Source: DATMER01 sp963741305 (GTDB lineage Bacteria; Acidobacteriota; Thermoanaerobaculia; Multivoradales; UBA5704). Taken from it: 64,000 bases of DNA. Positions 49,122-56,961 of the stretch are shown piece by piece; position 1 is the first letter of the stretch, and each line of letters begins with the position of its first letter. The notes beneath the pieces are model-generated. The model saw only the letters and a program-made list of their open reading frames with translations, did not search any database and was not told the origin of the DNA. Both the position numbers and the translations under genes were made by a program. Location of the stretch: assembly GCA_963741305.1 (NCBI GenBank), contig CAVUHL010000003.1, positions 4,650,001-4,714,000 on the forward strand, written 5' to 3'.

Positions 49122-49150
49122 AAAAAAATGCCCCGCTGGTTGGGCGGGGC
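49122..49150 (-). terminator. rho-independent terminator on the minus strand
   Basis: Minus strand: GCCCCGC (49150-49144), loop, GCGGGGC (49136-49130), A, then seven T (49128-49122). The nearest minus-strand genes upstream start at 52015 and 53742 and end at 50033, across the whole xth gene. In the 747-nt gap 48526-49272 only this, the hairpin, the REP-like element and the repeat array are recognised. Confidence 0.75.
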
Positions 49151-49272
49151 TCGGAGGAGGGAGGTTTGGAGAGGAGATTGTCTTTGGCTCTTCTCTGTCT
49201 CCATCCATATATACGGGGCATACCCCCGAAGTGTTTGGGTCCGGCCGCAACTTTCTATAGTCTTTCCCCGCC

Positions 49273-50112
49273 ATGCGCGTCGCCACCTGGAACGTGAACT
49301 CCATCCGCTCCCGGCTCGACCGGATCCTCGACTGGACCTCCCGCCTCCAGCCAGACGTGCTCTGCATGCAGGAGACGAAGACCATCGACGACCTTTTCCC
49401 GGCCTCCGCCTTCGAGGAGCTGGGCTATCACGTCGAGACCTTCGGCCAGCCCACCTACAACGGCGTGGCGATCCTCTCCAAGAAGCCCCTCACCGACGTG
49501 GTCCGCGGGCTGCCCGACGACGAGCCCGATGCCCAGCGGCGGCTCATCGCTGGCACGGTCGGAGGCGTCCGCATCGTCAACGTCTACGTGCCCAACGGCC
49601 AGTCGCCCGAGAGCGAGAAGTTCATCTACAAGCTCAACTGGCTCGTGCGCCTGCGCCAGTTCCTGGAAGCAGAGGCTTCTCCCAGGAAGCCGCTGCTCCT
49701 CCTGGGGGACTTCAACATCGCCCCGGACGAGCGGGACGTCCGCTACCTGGAGCTCTGGCAAGGGAGGATCCACTTCCACCCACGGGAGCATGAGGCCCTT
49801 CAATACCTGATGGAGTGGGGATTGTTCGACCTCCTGCGCAAGCACCACGAGGAGGGGGGGTTGTTCACCTGGTGGGACTACCGGATGCTCGCGTTCCCGA
49901 AGAACAATGGGCTGAGGATCGACCTGATCCTGGGGACGAAGACCATGCTTCAGCGCTGCACCGGAGTCTCTCTCTACCGCGACGAGCGCAAGGGCGAGCA
50001 CCCCTCGGATCACATCCCGGTGGTGGCAGAGCTCAAGGCCGCGGCGAAGCCCCGGGCGAAGCCTCGGATGAAGAAGACTGCTCCAGGTAAGCGAGCGCTC
50101 TCTCCCGGCTGA
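49273..50112 (+). CDS. xth: exodeoxyribonuclease III (AP endonuclease)
   Basis: 279 residues, slightly longer than the usual 260-270 because of a Lys/Ala-rich tail. Active-site motifs of the Xth/APE family: WNVNSIRSRL, MQETKT (Glu for Mg), YNGVAILSKKP, VNVYVPNGQ, LGDFNIAPDERDV, TWWDYRMLAFPKNNGLRIDLIL and HPSDHIPVV. Cuts DNA at abasic sites and removes 3' blocks in base-excision repair, together with glycosylases such as the one at 4483. Its last 80 nt overlap a convergent gene. Confidence 0.95.
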   Translation: MRVATWNVNSIRSRLDRILDWTSRLQPDVLCMQETKTIDDLFPASAFEELGYHVETFGQPTYNGVAILSKKPLTDVVRGLPDDEPDAQRRLIAGTVGGVRIVNVYVPNGQSPESEKFIYKLNWLVRLRQFLEAEASPRKPLLLLGDFNIAPDERDVRYLELWQGRIHFHPREHEALQYLMEWGLFDLLRKHHEEGGLFTWWDYRMLAFPKNNGLRIDLILGTKTMLQRCTGVSLYRDERKGEHPSDHIPVVAELKAAAKPRAKPRMKKTAPGKRALSPG

Positions 50113-52015
50113 TCTCGTCCACGGTCTCCGAGCTCGCGATCTCCTGGAGGTACCACTCGCGCCAGGGATTCGCGTTGTCCTCCTCCTCGATCTCCACCAT
50201 CAGTTGGAGCCAGGCGTACCCCTCATCTTCCAGGATGCAACGGGCCTCCTCCATGGCGGCCGGGAGCGGCGACCGGGCAAGGATGCGGAAGGCCCAGTGG
50301 TAGCTGTCGGTCGTGACCCGGTGGCGCAAGTCGAGCGCCATGTCGAGGACCTCGGGATCTCCTGAGGCCGCCAGCGCCTCGGCCAGCTCGAGATCCTCGT
50401 GCAGGGAGGGGATGGGCAGACGCCAGAGGAGCGACAGGGCCTCGGGGCCGGGATGGCGCGCAAACCAGGGGGCGAGCTTCCGGGCCTCCGCGAGGTTCGC
50501 TCCTCCCAGGACCTTGAGCATCGTCAGGAAGTCGCTTTCGCCCGCCAGCCCCCCTTCCAGGTGGGCTGCGAGGTTCAAGCGGACCTCCTTGCTCGGACAG
50601 GTGAGGAACGCGCGCGCGACACGCTCCAGGCGGGTCGAGCCAGCGCCCAGAGCTTCTGCCTTGGAGAGCAGCCGTCCGACCCGCTCCCTGCCATGGACCG
50701 CCAGAAGGAGCCAGAGGGCGAGGTTCTTCTCCTCATCGCCGGAGGCGGCGCGATAGAGGGCGGCCAGCTCCTCCTCGTCCGCCGCCATGAGAGGCACTAC
50801 ATGGAGAAGAGCCTCCGCCTCCCGGAGCGACGCCTGCCGGAGGAGCCGCCAGAGCACCGCCAGGTCTTCGGATTTGATCCGGCGGACGACTTCCATCAGG
50901 ACCTCCCGGCGTTCGACGGGCTCTGGAGACGCCTCGAAGATCGAGAGCAGCTTCTCCAGGGAGGCCACCGAGCCCCAGGCGCGGGTCTCGCTCTTGCGCA
51001 GGAGCTCCCCCATGCGGAACTGGGCATCAGCGGAGGCATCCTGGCTGATCCAGAGGAGGAACAGGTCGGCCGTCAGCGGGTCGTCCGGGAGAAGGCGGAG
51101 CTTGTCCGCGAAGGGATTCGGCTCTTTCCCGCCCAGGACGTGGTCGGCGATCATGCCCTTCTCCACCATGTCCGCCGCCGGCATGAGGCTCCAGAGGAGC
51201 GCGTCGTCCTCGAGCCCGGCGTTTTGTAGCATCAGGGCCAGCAGCTCGGTGCGGTCTTCCCAGGGATGCCCGAGCCAGACCCGCGCCAGGTCCTTCAACA
51301 GGGGCAGCTCGGGGTCGTCCGTATTCATCCACTCGAAGACCGGCTCCATCAGCCAGAGCGGCTCGCCCCCGAGGAGCAGGCCGCGGAAGAAGGCCGCCGT
51401 CTCGGGGTGCTCGCCGTCGCGCAGGGCCCGCAGCACCTCCAGGCGCTCGCCGTCGGTCGCCGCGGCGTCATAGAGATCCATGAGGTCGGAGAAGGGCTTG
51501 TCCGGCGAGGGGGTGCCGAAGTGCAGGTCGATCAGCCGGACCAGGGTCTTGGGGTAGCGAGCGGGGTCGGCCAGGGCGGCATCCCTGAGCTCGCGCAGGG
51601 CCTTCTTCTCAGCCCCCTCGTCGTCGAGGTCGGAGATCCTGCCGAAGTAGGGCAGCACCCGCACCCACTCCCGGTTCCAGTCATCGACCGCCAGGAACCC
51701 GAGGTCTGAGAGGACCCATTCGTCCTCGTCGCGCTTCAAGAAAAGAAGGTAGAGGGTATCCTCCATGGCTTGGACTTGCACATCCAGCCACGGGGCTTTT
51801 CCGGTCCCGCCCTTGATTGCCTGCTCGACTTTGAAGCGCATCTCGTCCCCGCGGGTGGCAACGGCCCAGGCCAGGAGGATGCGCTCCGCCCCATCCACCA
51901 GCTCGTAGTCTGTGGACGAGGACCCGATCCAGCCGGTATCGAGATAGATGCTTTCGGCGACAACGGGAGCCGAAGCCACTGTCGCCAGAAGCAGAAGGGC
52001 GGCGGAGCGGATCAT
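50033..52015 (-). CDS. secreted repeat protein of unknown function, paralog 1
   Basis: 660 residues from ATG 52015. Signal peptide MIRSAALLLLATVASAPVVA. The mature chain has an N-terminal beta domain of about 120 residues (YELVDGAERILLAWAVATRGDEMRFKVEQAIKGG) and then helical HEAT-like repeats rich in Leu and Ala. Shares with the next gene the core IDLHFGTPSPDKPFSDLMDLYDAAATDGERLEVLRAL. No catalytic motif. Coupled to its paralog by an ATGA overlap. Confidence 0.65.
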   Translation of the reverse strand: MIRSAALLLLATVASAPVVAESIYLDTGWIGSSSTDYELVDGAERILLAWAVATRGDEMRFKVEQAIKGGTGKAPWLDVQVQAMEDTLYLLFLKRDEDEWVLSDLGFLAVDDWNREWVRVLPYFGRISDLDDEGAEKKALRELRDAALADPARYPKTLVRLIDLHFGTPSPDKPFSDLMDLYDAAATDGERLEVLRALRDGEHPETAAFFRGLLLGGEPLWLMEPVFEWMNTDDPELPLLKDLARVWLGHPWEDRTELLALMLQNAGLEDDALLWSLMPAADMVEKGMIADHVLGGKEPNPFADKLRLLPDDPLTADLFLLWISQDASADAQFRMGELLRKSETRAWGSVASLEKLLSIFEASPEPVERREVLMEVVRRIKSEDLAVLWRLLRQASLREAEALLHVVPLMAADEEELAALYRAASGDEEKNLALWLLLAVHGRERVGRLLSKAEALGAGSTRLERVARAFLTCPSKEVRLNLAAHLEGGLAGESDFLTMLKVLGGANLAEARKLAPWFARHPGPEALSLLWRLPIPSLHEDLELAEALAASGDPEVLDMALDLRHRVTTDSYHWAFRILARSPLPAAMEEARCILEDEGYAWLQLMVEIEEEDNANPWREWYLQEIASSETVDEISRERALAYLEQSSSSEASPGASPRP

Positions 52016-53742
52016 GGCTTCCCGGAGAGCGGATCTCCCGCCGCGGCCAGGGCTTGCTCCATCAGGGCGCCTTGCTCCGGGAGCAGGCGGGAGGCACGCT
52101 GCAGGGAGGGCAGCGCCTCGGGGGTGGGGTGCTGCGCGAACCACGGGACCAGCATCCGGACGTTTTCGACCGGCGTCGCTTCCAGGAGCTCCACCATCAC
52201 AGGCCGGTCCTGGGCCGTGGCCAAAAACTGCACGAGCTGGGTCGCGAGCCCCCAGCGGGCGTCCGGATTGGGGCAGGAGAGGAATGCGCGAGCAACCGGC
52301 TCCAGGCGGGAGGCCCCGTTCCCGGGTACCGTCTCGGGAAACAAGGCCTCAAATGCCTCATTCTGCCAGGCCGCCCCCAGGATCCAGAGCGCACGGACCT
52401 TCTCCTCGGCGCTCTTGGCGCTCCGATAGAGGCCCACCAGCTCCTCCTGAGAAAGCTGGGCCCCTGCGGCCCACGCGAGCAGGAGGTCCGCCTCCCGGTC
52501 TCCAGCGCGCCGAAGGAGGCGCCAGACGGCCGGGAGGCCCGGCCCGCGGCTGAAGATCTCCACCAGGATCTGCCTCCGCTCCGCCGGTTCCTTTGCCGCC
52601 TCGAAGAGCTCCGCAAGGTTCTTCAAGGTCTTTGCGGACCTCCAAGGGCCGTCTTCCTGGAGGAGCTGCTGCAGCCGCTCCGCGCGGTCTTCGAGGCGGA
52701 TGGTTATCCACGTGGCGGCCAGATCGGTCTTCAGCCGCTCATCCGGCGGGAGGCGCAGGGACGGCGCAGCCTCCGGAGAGATCAGGACGACATAGACGAG
52801 GTCCATGAGCTCGTTGCGGTCCGATCCCGGAAGGAGGCTCCAGAGGAGCGGATGATCCTGCTCCGCCGCGCCCGTAAGGATCAAATCCAGCACGGGCTCG
52901 CGTTCCCCGGGCGGGTAGGCGAGATAGAGCCGCGCCAGGTCCTCGATCCGCGGCAGCTCGTCCTCGTGGTCCTGGAACCAGGCCGCGGCCGGCCGCAGCA
53001 GCCAGGCCGGCTCTTCCGCGAAAAGCAGGCTGCGGAAGAAACCCGCCGTCTCGGGATGGTCCCCGCCGGCCAGCGCCCAGAGCACCTCCAGGCGCTCGTC
53101 GTCCGTCGCCGCGCCGTCATAGAAGCCCATCAGATCGGAGAAAGGCTTCTGCGGCGTGGGCAGGCCGAAGTGCAGGTCGATCCGCCGCGCCAGGCCCGCG
53201 GGGTAGCGGCCTTCGCGGTCCTCGGCCGCGGCCTTCCTCAGTTGCCGCAAGGCCTCCTTCTCCTTCTCTGCGTCGTCCAGGGCGGAGACCTCTGCGAAGA
53301 GGCGCAGCGTCTCAATCCGGCCCTCAGGGGGTTCCGCTCCCCAATCGAACCGGTCCTCCACCCGCGCACCCTCTTCCGGGTCGAGAAAGAGGAGGTAGGA
53401 GCTGCCTTCCATGTAGCAACCGAGGTTGAGGATGCACCACGGGTCCCTCGCTCCCCCCTCGGCCGGACTGAAGCGGCCCTCCAGCTGCAGAGCCTCGCCG
53501 GGATCTCCCTTGAGCACCTCCTCCACCGCGAAGCGTACCTCGTCCCCCTCGAGCTCGACCGGGTGTGCGAGGACGATCCGGGCCGCGGCATCCACAGCCT
53601 CGTAGTCGCTCGGCGGAGGAACGGGCGAAGAGGCGGCGCAGGAGACGCCCGGCCTCCCCGCCAGGGTGGAGTAGCTGCTGGCAGGGCCAGCCAGCGCGAG
53701 GAGGGCTGCGGCCACCAGCAGGGGTTTGCGGACCATGATCAA
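52012..53742 (-). CDS. secreted repeat protein of unknown function, paralog 2
   Basis: 576 residues from ATG 53742 (ATG 53736 also possible). Signal peptide MIMVRKPLLVAAALLALAGPASSYS, and an early Cys that might be a lipoprotein or disulfide residue. Same design as paralog 1: a beta domain (YEAVDAAARIVLAHPVELEGDEVRFAVEEVLKGD) then helical repeats with RIDLHFGLPTPQKPFSDLMGFYDGAATDDERLEVLWAL. The pair arose by tandem duplication. Envelope or surface role inferred from the signal only. Confidence 0.65.
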   Translation of the reverse strand: MIMVRKPLLVAAALLALAGPASSYSTLAGRPGVSCAASSPVPPPSDYEAVDAAARIVLAHPVELEGDEVRFAVEEVLKGDPGEALQLEGRFSPAEGGARDPWCILNLGCYMEGSSYLLFLDPEEGARVEDRFDWGAEPPEGRIETLRLFAEVSALDDAEKEKEALRQLRKAAAEDREGRYPAGLARRIDLHFGLPTPQKPFSDLMGFYDGAATDDERLEVLWALAGGDHPETAGFFRSLLFAEEPAWLLRPAAAWFQDHEDELPRIEDLARLYLAYPPGEREPVLDLILTGAAEQDHPLLWSLLPGSDRNELMDLVYVVLISPEAAPSLRLPPDERLKTDLAATWITIRLEDRAERLQQLLQEDGPWRSAKTLKNLAELFEAAKEPAERRQILVEIFSRGPGLPAVWRLLRRAGDREADLLLAWAAGAQLSQEELVGLYRSAKSAEEKVRALWILGAAWQNEAFEALFPETVPGNGASRLEPVARAFLSCPNPDARWGLATQLVQFLATAQDRPVMVELLEATPVENVRMLVPWFAQHPTPEALPSLQRASRLLPEQGALMEQALAAAGDPLSGKP

Positions 53743-53843
53743 CCCCTAAGGGCAAACGCCGTGCCGGGGGGTTCCAGAGGGGAAGCCATGGGAGTTGTCC
53801 AACTTTCCGGACGCTGCGATCCGGGAAAGTGGATTCAGGAAGC

Positions 53844-54473
53844 CTACCGCTCCATCCAGCGAGCCGACTCCCAGCCGAGGTGGCCGTGGGAGTTGAACAG
53901 CCGCACCACCGGGTGCCTGCCCCAATCGAGGACGGTCACGGTGCCGGGGTCGAGGAACATGCGCCGGGCGGTGGCGAGGGGAGCGTCCAGAACGGCGCAG
54001 AGCAGTGCCTTGATCGGGCCCACGTGGCTGACCAGGGCTATCCACTCGCCGGAATGGACGCGGGCCAGATCCTCCACCAGGGCGAGCGTCCGCTCCTGGA
54101 CGGAGAGGAGCGACTCGCCGCCGGGCGGGGCGAGCCCGAGGTCGGCCTCCCAACCCAGCAGCCGGTCCCGGTCGCGCTCCAGCACCTCGGAGCGGGTCAG
54201 CCCCTCCCACTCTCCGAAGGCCTGCTCGCGCAAACGCGGCTCCAGCTTGAGATCTACCTGACGGGCCTCGGCAATACGCCGCCCGGTCTCCGCGGCCCGG
54301 GAGAGAGGGCTCGCGTAGACCGCTTGCAAGGGCAGTGGACCAAGGGAGGAGGCGAGGCGCTCGGCCTGCCCCACACCCTTGGGTGAGAGCGGCTCGTCCG
54401 CTGTGCCGATGTAGCGCATCTCCCGGTTGAACGGCGTCTCGCCGTGGCGGACGACAAAGAGGCGCAGGGTCAC
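53844..54473 (-). CDS. histidine phosphatase (phosphoglycerate-mutase-like)
   Basis: 209 residues. LFVVRHGETPFN is the RHG motif with the nucleophilic His; the second His is in ALVSHVGPIKALL; YASPLSRAAETGRRIAEA and AFGEWEGLT are further conserved parts. Could act on phosphoglycerate, alpha-ribazole phosphate or another phosphoester. Its start overlaps the stop of the RdgC-like gene by 4 nt. Confidence 0.88.
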   Translation of the reverse strand: MTLRLFVVRHGETPFNREMRYIGTADEPLSPKGVGQAERLASSLGPLPLQAVYASPLSRAAETGRRIAEARQVDLKLEPRLREQAFGEWEGLTRSEVLERDRDRLLGWEADLGLAPPGGESLLSVQERTLALVEDLARVHSGEWIALVSHVGPIKALLCAVLDAPLATARRMFLDPGTVTVLDWGRHPVVRLFNSHGHLGWESARWMER

Positions 54474-55447
54474 GAGGCCGCGGCCACTTCGAACGGCGGC
54501 TCCTCGGCCAGTTCTTCAGCCGGAGCCGCGGTGGGCAGCGCATTGAGCTTGCCCTTGAGCGCCGTGTACTTCTCGTCCAGCACCCCGAACACGCCGCCGA
54601 TCTGTTCCAGCCGCTGGTCGAGGTCGACCGTCCAGTGCTCGTTGCGGACCGGCTCCAGCTTGACGCCGTTGAGGCGGTAGGAAAGGGCGTCAAAGCGCAT
54701 CAGCACGGTGCCCACGTGGATCTTGGCCGAGAGGATCTCGGCACCCTCTTCCAGGAAGCGGAAGAGGTCGTGGAGCACGGCGCCGGTCAGGGAGACCTTG
54801 GCCTCGCGGGTGGCGAGGCGGACGCTGCCGGTCTCGGGCTCCACCATGACCTCGGGCTCTTCCAGCAGCGCCCGCAGGAAGCGGCACCCGAGCACCGACT
54901 GCCCCGGCTCCTTGGGCAGGACGATGTCGCTCGCCTCGTCGGCTTCGGGCGCCTCGTCGAGCCACGGCGCCTTGAAGTCAGCCTCGACGCCGGCCTGGCG
55001 CAGGAGGGTGAGGACCGTGCCCAGGTAGGTCTTGGCCGTGCTCGCCACGTAAAGGAGGGTGCCGTCGATGCAGCACTCCAGGATCCGGGTGCGCGGCGCC
55101 TGTCCGGCGCAGAGCTCCGACTCGGCCAGATCGCGCAGCTTCTTGCGGGTCTTGGACCCCACGAACGGCGCGCCGGTGGTCTCCATCTCGGCCCGGACCA
55201 GCTCCTTGACCCGCTCCTTGACCGCGGTGGGATCGGGCCGGATCTTGTCGATGCGGACGCGGAAGGCCCAGCGCCCCTGGCCGACCTCATAGGGGACTTC
55301 GATTTCGAACGGGACGAACCCCATGCGCTCGCGCACCTCGGAGCCGGGCTCGATAGCCCAGAACCGAGCGCGCTCGAAGTCGGGACCGTCCGGGGGGACT
55401 GAAACGTTGAAACGGGTGACGCTGACCGTGCCGCTGAGAAGACCCAT
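54470..55447 (-). CDS. RdgC-like recombination-associated protein
   Basis: 325 residues. MGLLSGTVSVTRFNV, KTRKKLRDLAESELCAGQAPRTRILECCIDGTLLYVASTAKTYLGTVLTLLRQAGVEADFK and HWTVDLDQRLEQIGGVFGVLDEKY match RdgC-type proteins I know from Deltaproteobacteria and Acidobacteria, which are shorter on conserved sequence than E. coli RdgC. RdgC forms a ring on DNA and restrains RecA. The identification is by overall pattern, not motif. A long acidic/Ala tail ends the protein. Confidence 0.6.
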   Translation of the reverse strand: MGLLSGTVSVTRFNVSVPPDGPDFERARFWAIEPGSEVRERMGFVPFEIEVPYEVGQGRWAFRVRIDKIRPDPTAVKERVKELVRAEMETTGAPFVGSKTRKKLRDLAESELCAGQAPRTRILECCIDGTLLYVASTAKTYLGTVLTLLRQAGVEADFKAPWLDEAPEADEASDIVLPKEPGQSVLGCRFLRALLEEPEVMVEPETGSVRLATREAKVSLTGAVLHDLFRFLEEGAEILSAKIHVGTVLMRFDALSYRLNGVKLEPVRNEHWTVDLDQRLEQIGGVFGVLDEKYTALKGKLNALPTAAPAEELAEEPPFEVAAAS

Positions 55448-55488
55448 CGATACCTCCTGTGCTGCTTGGGCGGAGGTGGGATCTTAGC

Positions 55489-56718
55489 TCAGGATGGCGG
55501 ACGCGGGCTCTTCTTCTTGGAATCCTTCTTCGCGGGCGCGGGGGGAGCCGGCTTGGCCTCGGTCGTTTCTTCCGTCTTCTCTTCCGACTTCGCCTCAGCC
55601 TTCTCCTCGGCCAAGCCGTCCTCACCCTCTTCCAGGACGATCTCCTCCTCCACCGCTTCCTCCCCCTCGATCGCCTCTTCCCCGGTCTCCTCCTCGGCCT
55701 TCTCCTCGGTCTCCTCGGCTTCGTCTTCCTCCACCGTCACGATCTCCTCGATCATCTCGAGATCGGTGTCGGCGTCCTCCTCCATCTCTTCCTCGTAGAA
55801 GGCTTCCTGCTCCTCGATCGGGTCGATCTCGGCGGCCTCGGCGGCCAGCGAGTCGGGAAGCTCGGTGGGCTCTTCGAAGTGGGTAGTCAGGACCGATGGG
55901 CCGGTATCCGGCACGGTGCCGAGGTCCAGGATGTAGATGTGGGCGGCCTCCTCCTCGGAGTAGAGCTCCTCGACAACCGTATCCCCCTCCTGCCACTCCG
56001 AAAGGTCGCCGGAGGCGGCGTACTGCGAGTTGCCGGTCCACTCGCCGCGCTGGGCGTCGCCGAGCATCAGGGCGTTGAGGTAGGCGTTGAGGGTGAGCTG
56101 GGCGGCGGCGATGCGCTCGGCATCGATCTCCATGCGCCGCAGCTCGGCGAGCGCGGCCGCGTCGTTCCGCTTGCGCGCGATCTCCTGAAGCTCCCGGAGA
56201 AGGTCTGCGAACCGCCGCTGCGCCTGCTGGATGCGGAGGAACCGCTCGCGTTCGGCCTGAGTCAGCCCGTGCCCCTTGCGGTGGCGGACCGCCTCGCGGC
56301 CATACCCGGTGCGCAGGAGCTGGTAGGACTCGGAGAGGATGCGGATACCCTCGTTCACGCCACGGTCCGGCACGGCCGTCCGCGCCCAGACGACGCGCAG
56401 CTCGCCGAGCACGGCGCTGCCATCCTCCAGAGCGCGGAAGAAGCTCTTGTCCCGCGCCGCCATGCCCGCGCGCACGCGCCTCAGCACAGAGCTCATCTGG
56501 TCGACGGCACGCCAAAACGGCTGCTGCTCAGGCTTGGACCGGGCGAGCCGTCCCTGGGTGGCCTCGGCCGCGTGGACCATATCCCCCAGGCCGGCCTCGG
56601 CGAGACGGAGGAGCTGGTGTGCGTCCGTTTTCCGCGGTGATGCCGGCGATATGGCATGGGCGGCGCCCAGGGTGAAGAGCAGGGAGAGAACGATGGAGAT
56701 TGGCAGTGACTTCTTCAT
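55489..56718 (-). CDS. secreted protein with helical domain and Glu-rich tail
   Basis: 409 residues from ATG 56718. Signal peptide MKKSLPISIVLSLLFTLGAAHA. Residues 30-220 are helical (HQLLRLAEAGLGDMVHAAEATQGRLARSKPEQQPFWRAVDQM and so on). From about residue 230 the chain becomes extremely acidic (runs such as EEEMEEDADTDLEMIEEIVTVEEDEAEETEEK) and ends in Lys/Pro. Tail could bind metal ions or cell-wall polymers. No family recognised. Located next to kinases with periplasmic TonB-like domains. Confidence 0.65.
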   Translation of the reverse strand: MKKSLPISIVLSLLFTLGAAHAISPASPRKTDAHQLLRLAEAGLGDMVHAAEATQGRLARSKPEQQPFWRAVDQMSSVLRRVRAGMAARDKSFFRALEDGSAVLGELRVVWARTAVPDRGVNEGIRILSESYQLLRTGYGREAVRHRKGHGLTQAERERFLRIQQAQRRFADLLRELQEIARKRNDAAALAELRRMEIDAERIAAAQLTLNAYLNALMLGDAQRGEWTGNSQYAASGDLSEWQEGDTVVEELYSEEEAAHIYILDLGTVPDTGPSVLTTHFEEPTELPDSLAAEAAEIDPIEEQEAFYEEEMEEDADTDLEMIEEIVTVEEDEAEETEEKAEEETGEEAIEGEEAVEEEIVLEEGEDGLAEEKAEAKSEEKTEETTEAKPAPPAPAKKDSKKKSPRPPS

Positions 56719-56925
56719 ACAAACACCTTCCGGACTGCTGTGTATACGCACACCGAGGCCATCGCGTCCAGGGTACTACGAGCTTAGGCGGGGAGCGAAA
56801 TCGATGTGGGGTCCAAGAACCAGGAGAGGCGCCGGCGCGGGATCGCTGGCGCCTCCCCTAACCCCATTGAAGGAGAAAGACCATGCACGGACAATGATAC
56901 TGATCCCACCCAGTATTGCAACCTA

Positions 56926-56961
56926 CGGCAACCTACTCGGCAACCTACTCGGCAACCTGCT
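56926..56961 (-). repeat. 12-nt direct repeat over the stop codon of kinase 1
   Basis: CGGCAACCTACT twice and CGGCAACCTGCT once, head to tail. On the minus strand the gene's TAG stop lies in the middle copy and the next copy holds a second in-frame-like TAG; a small slippage of one unit would extend the protein by four residues. Confidence 0.6.
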
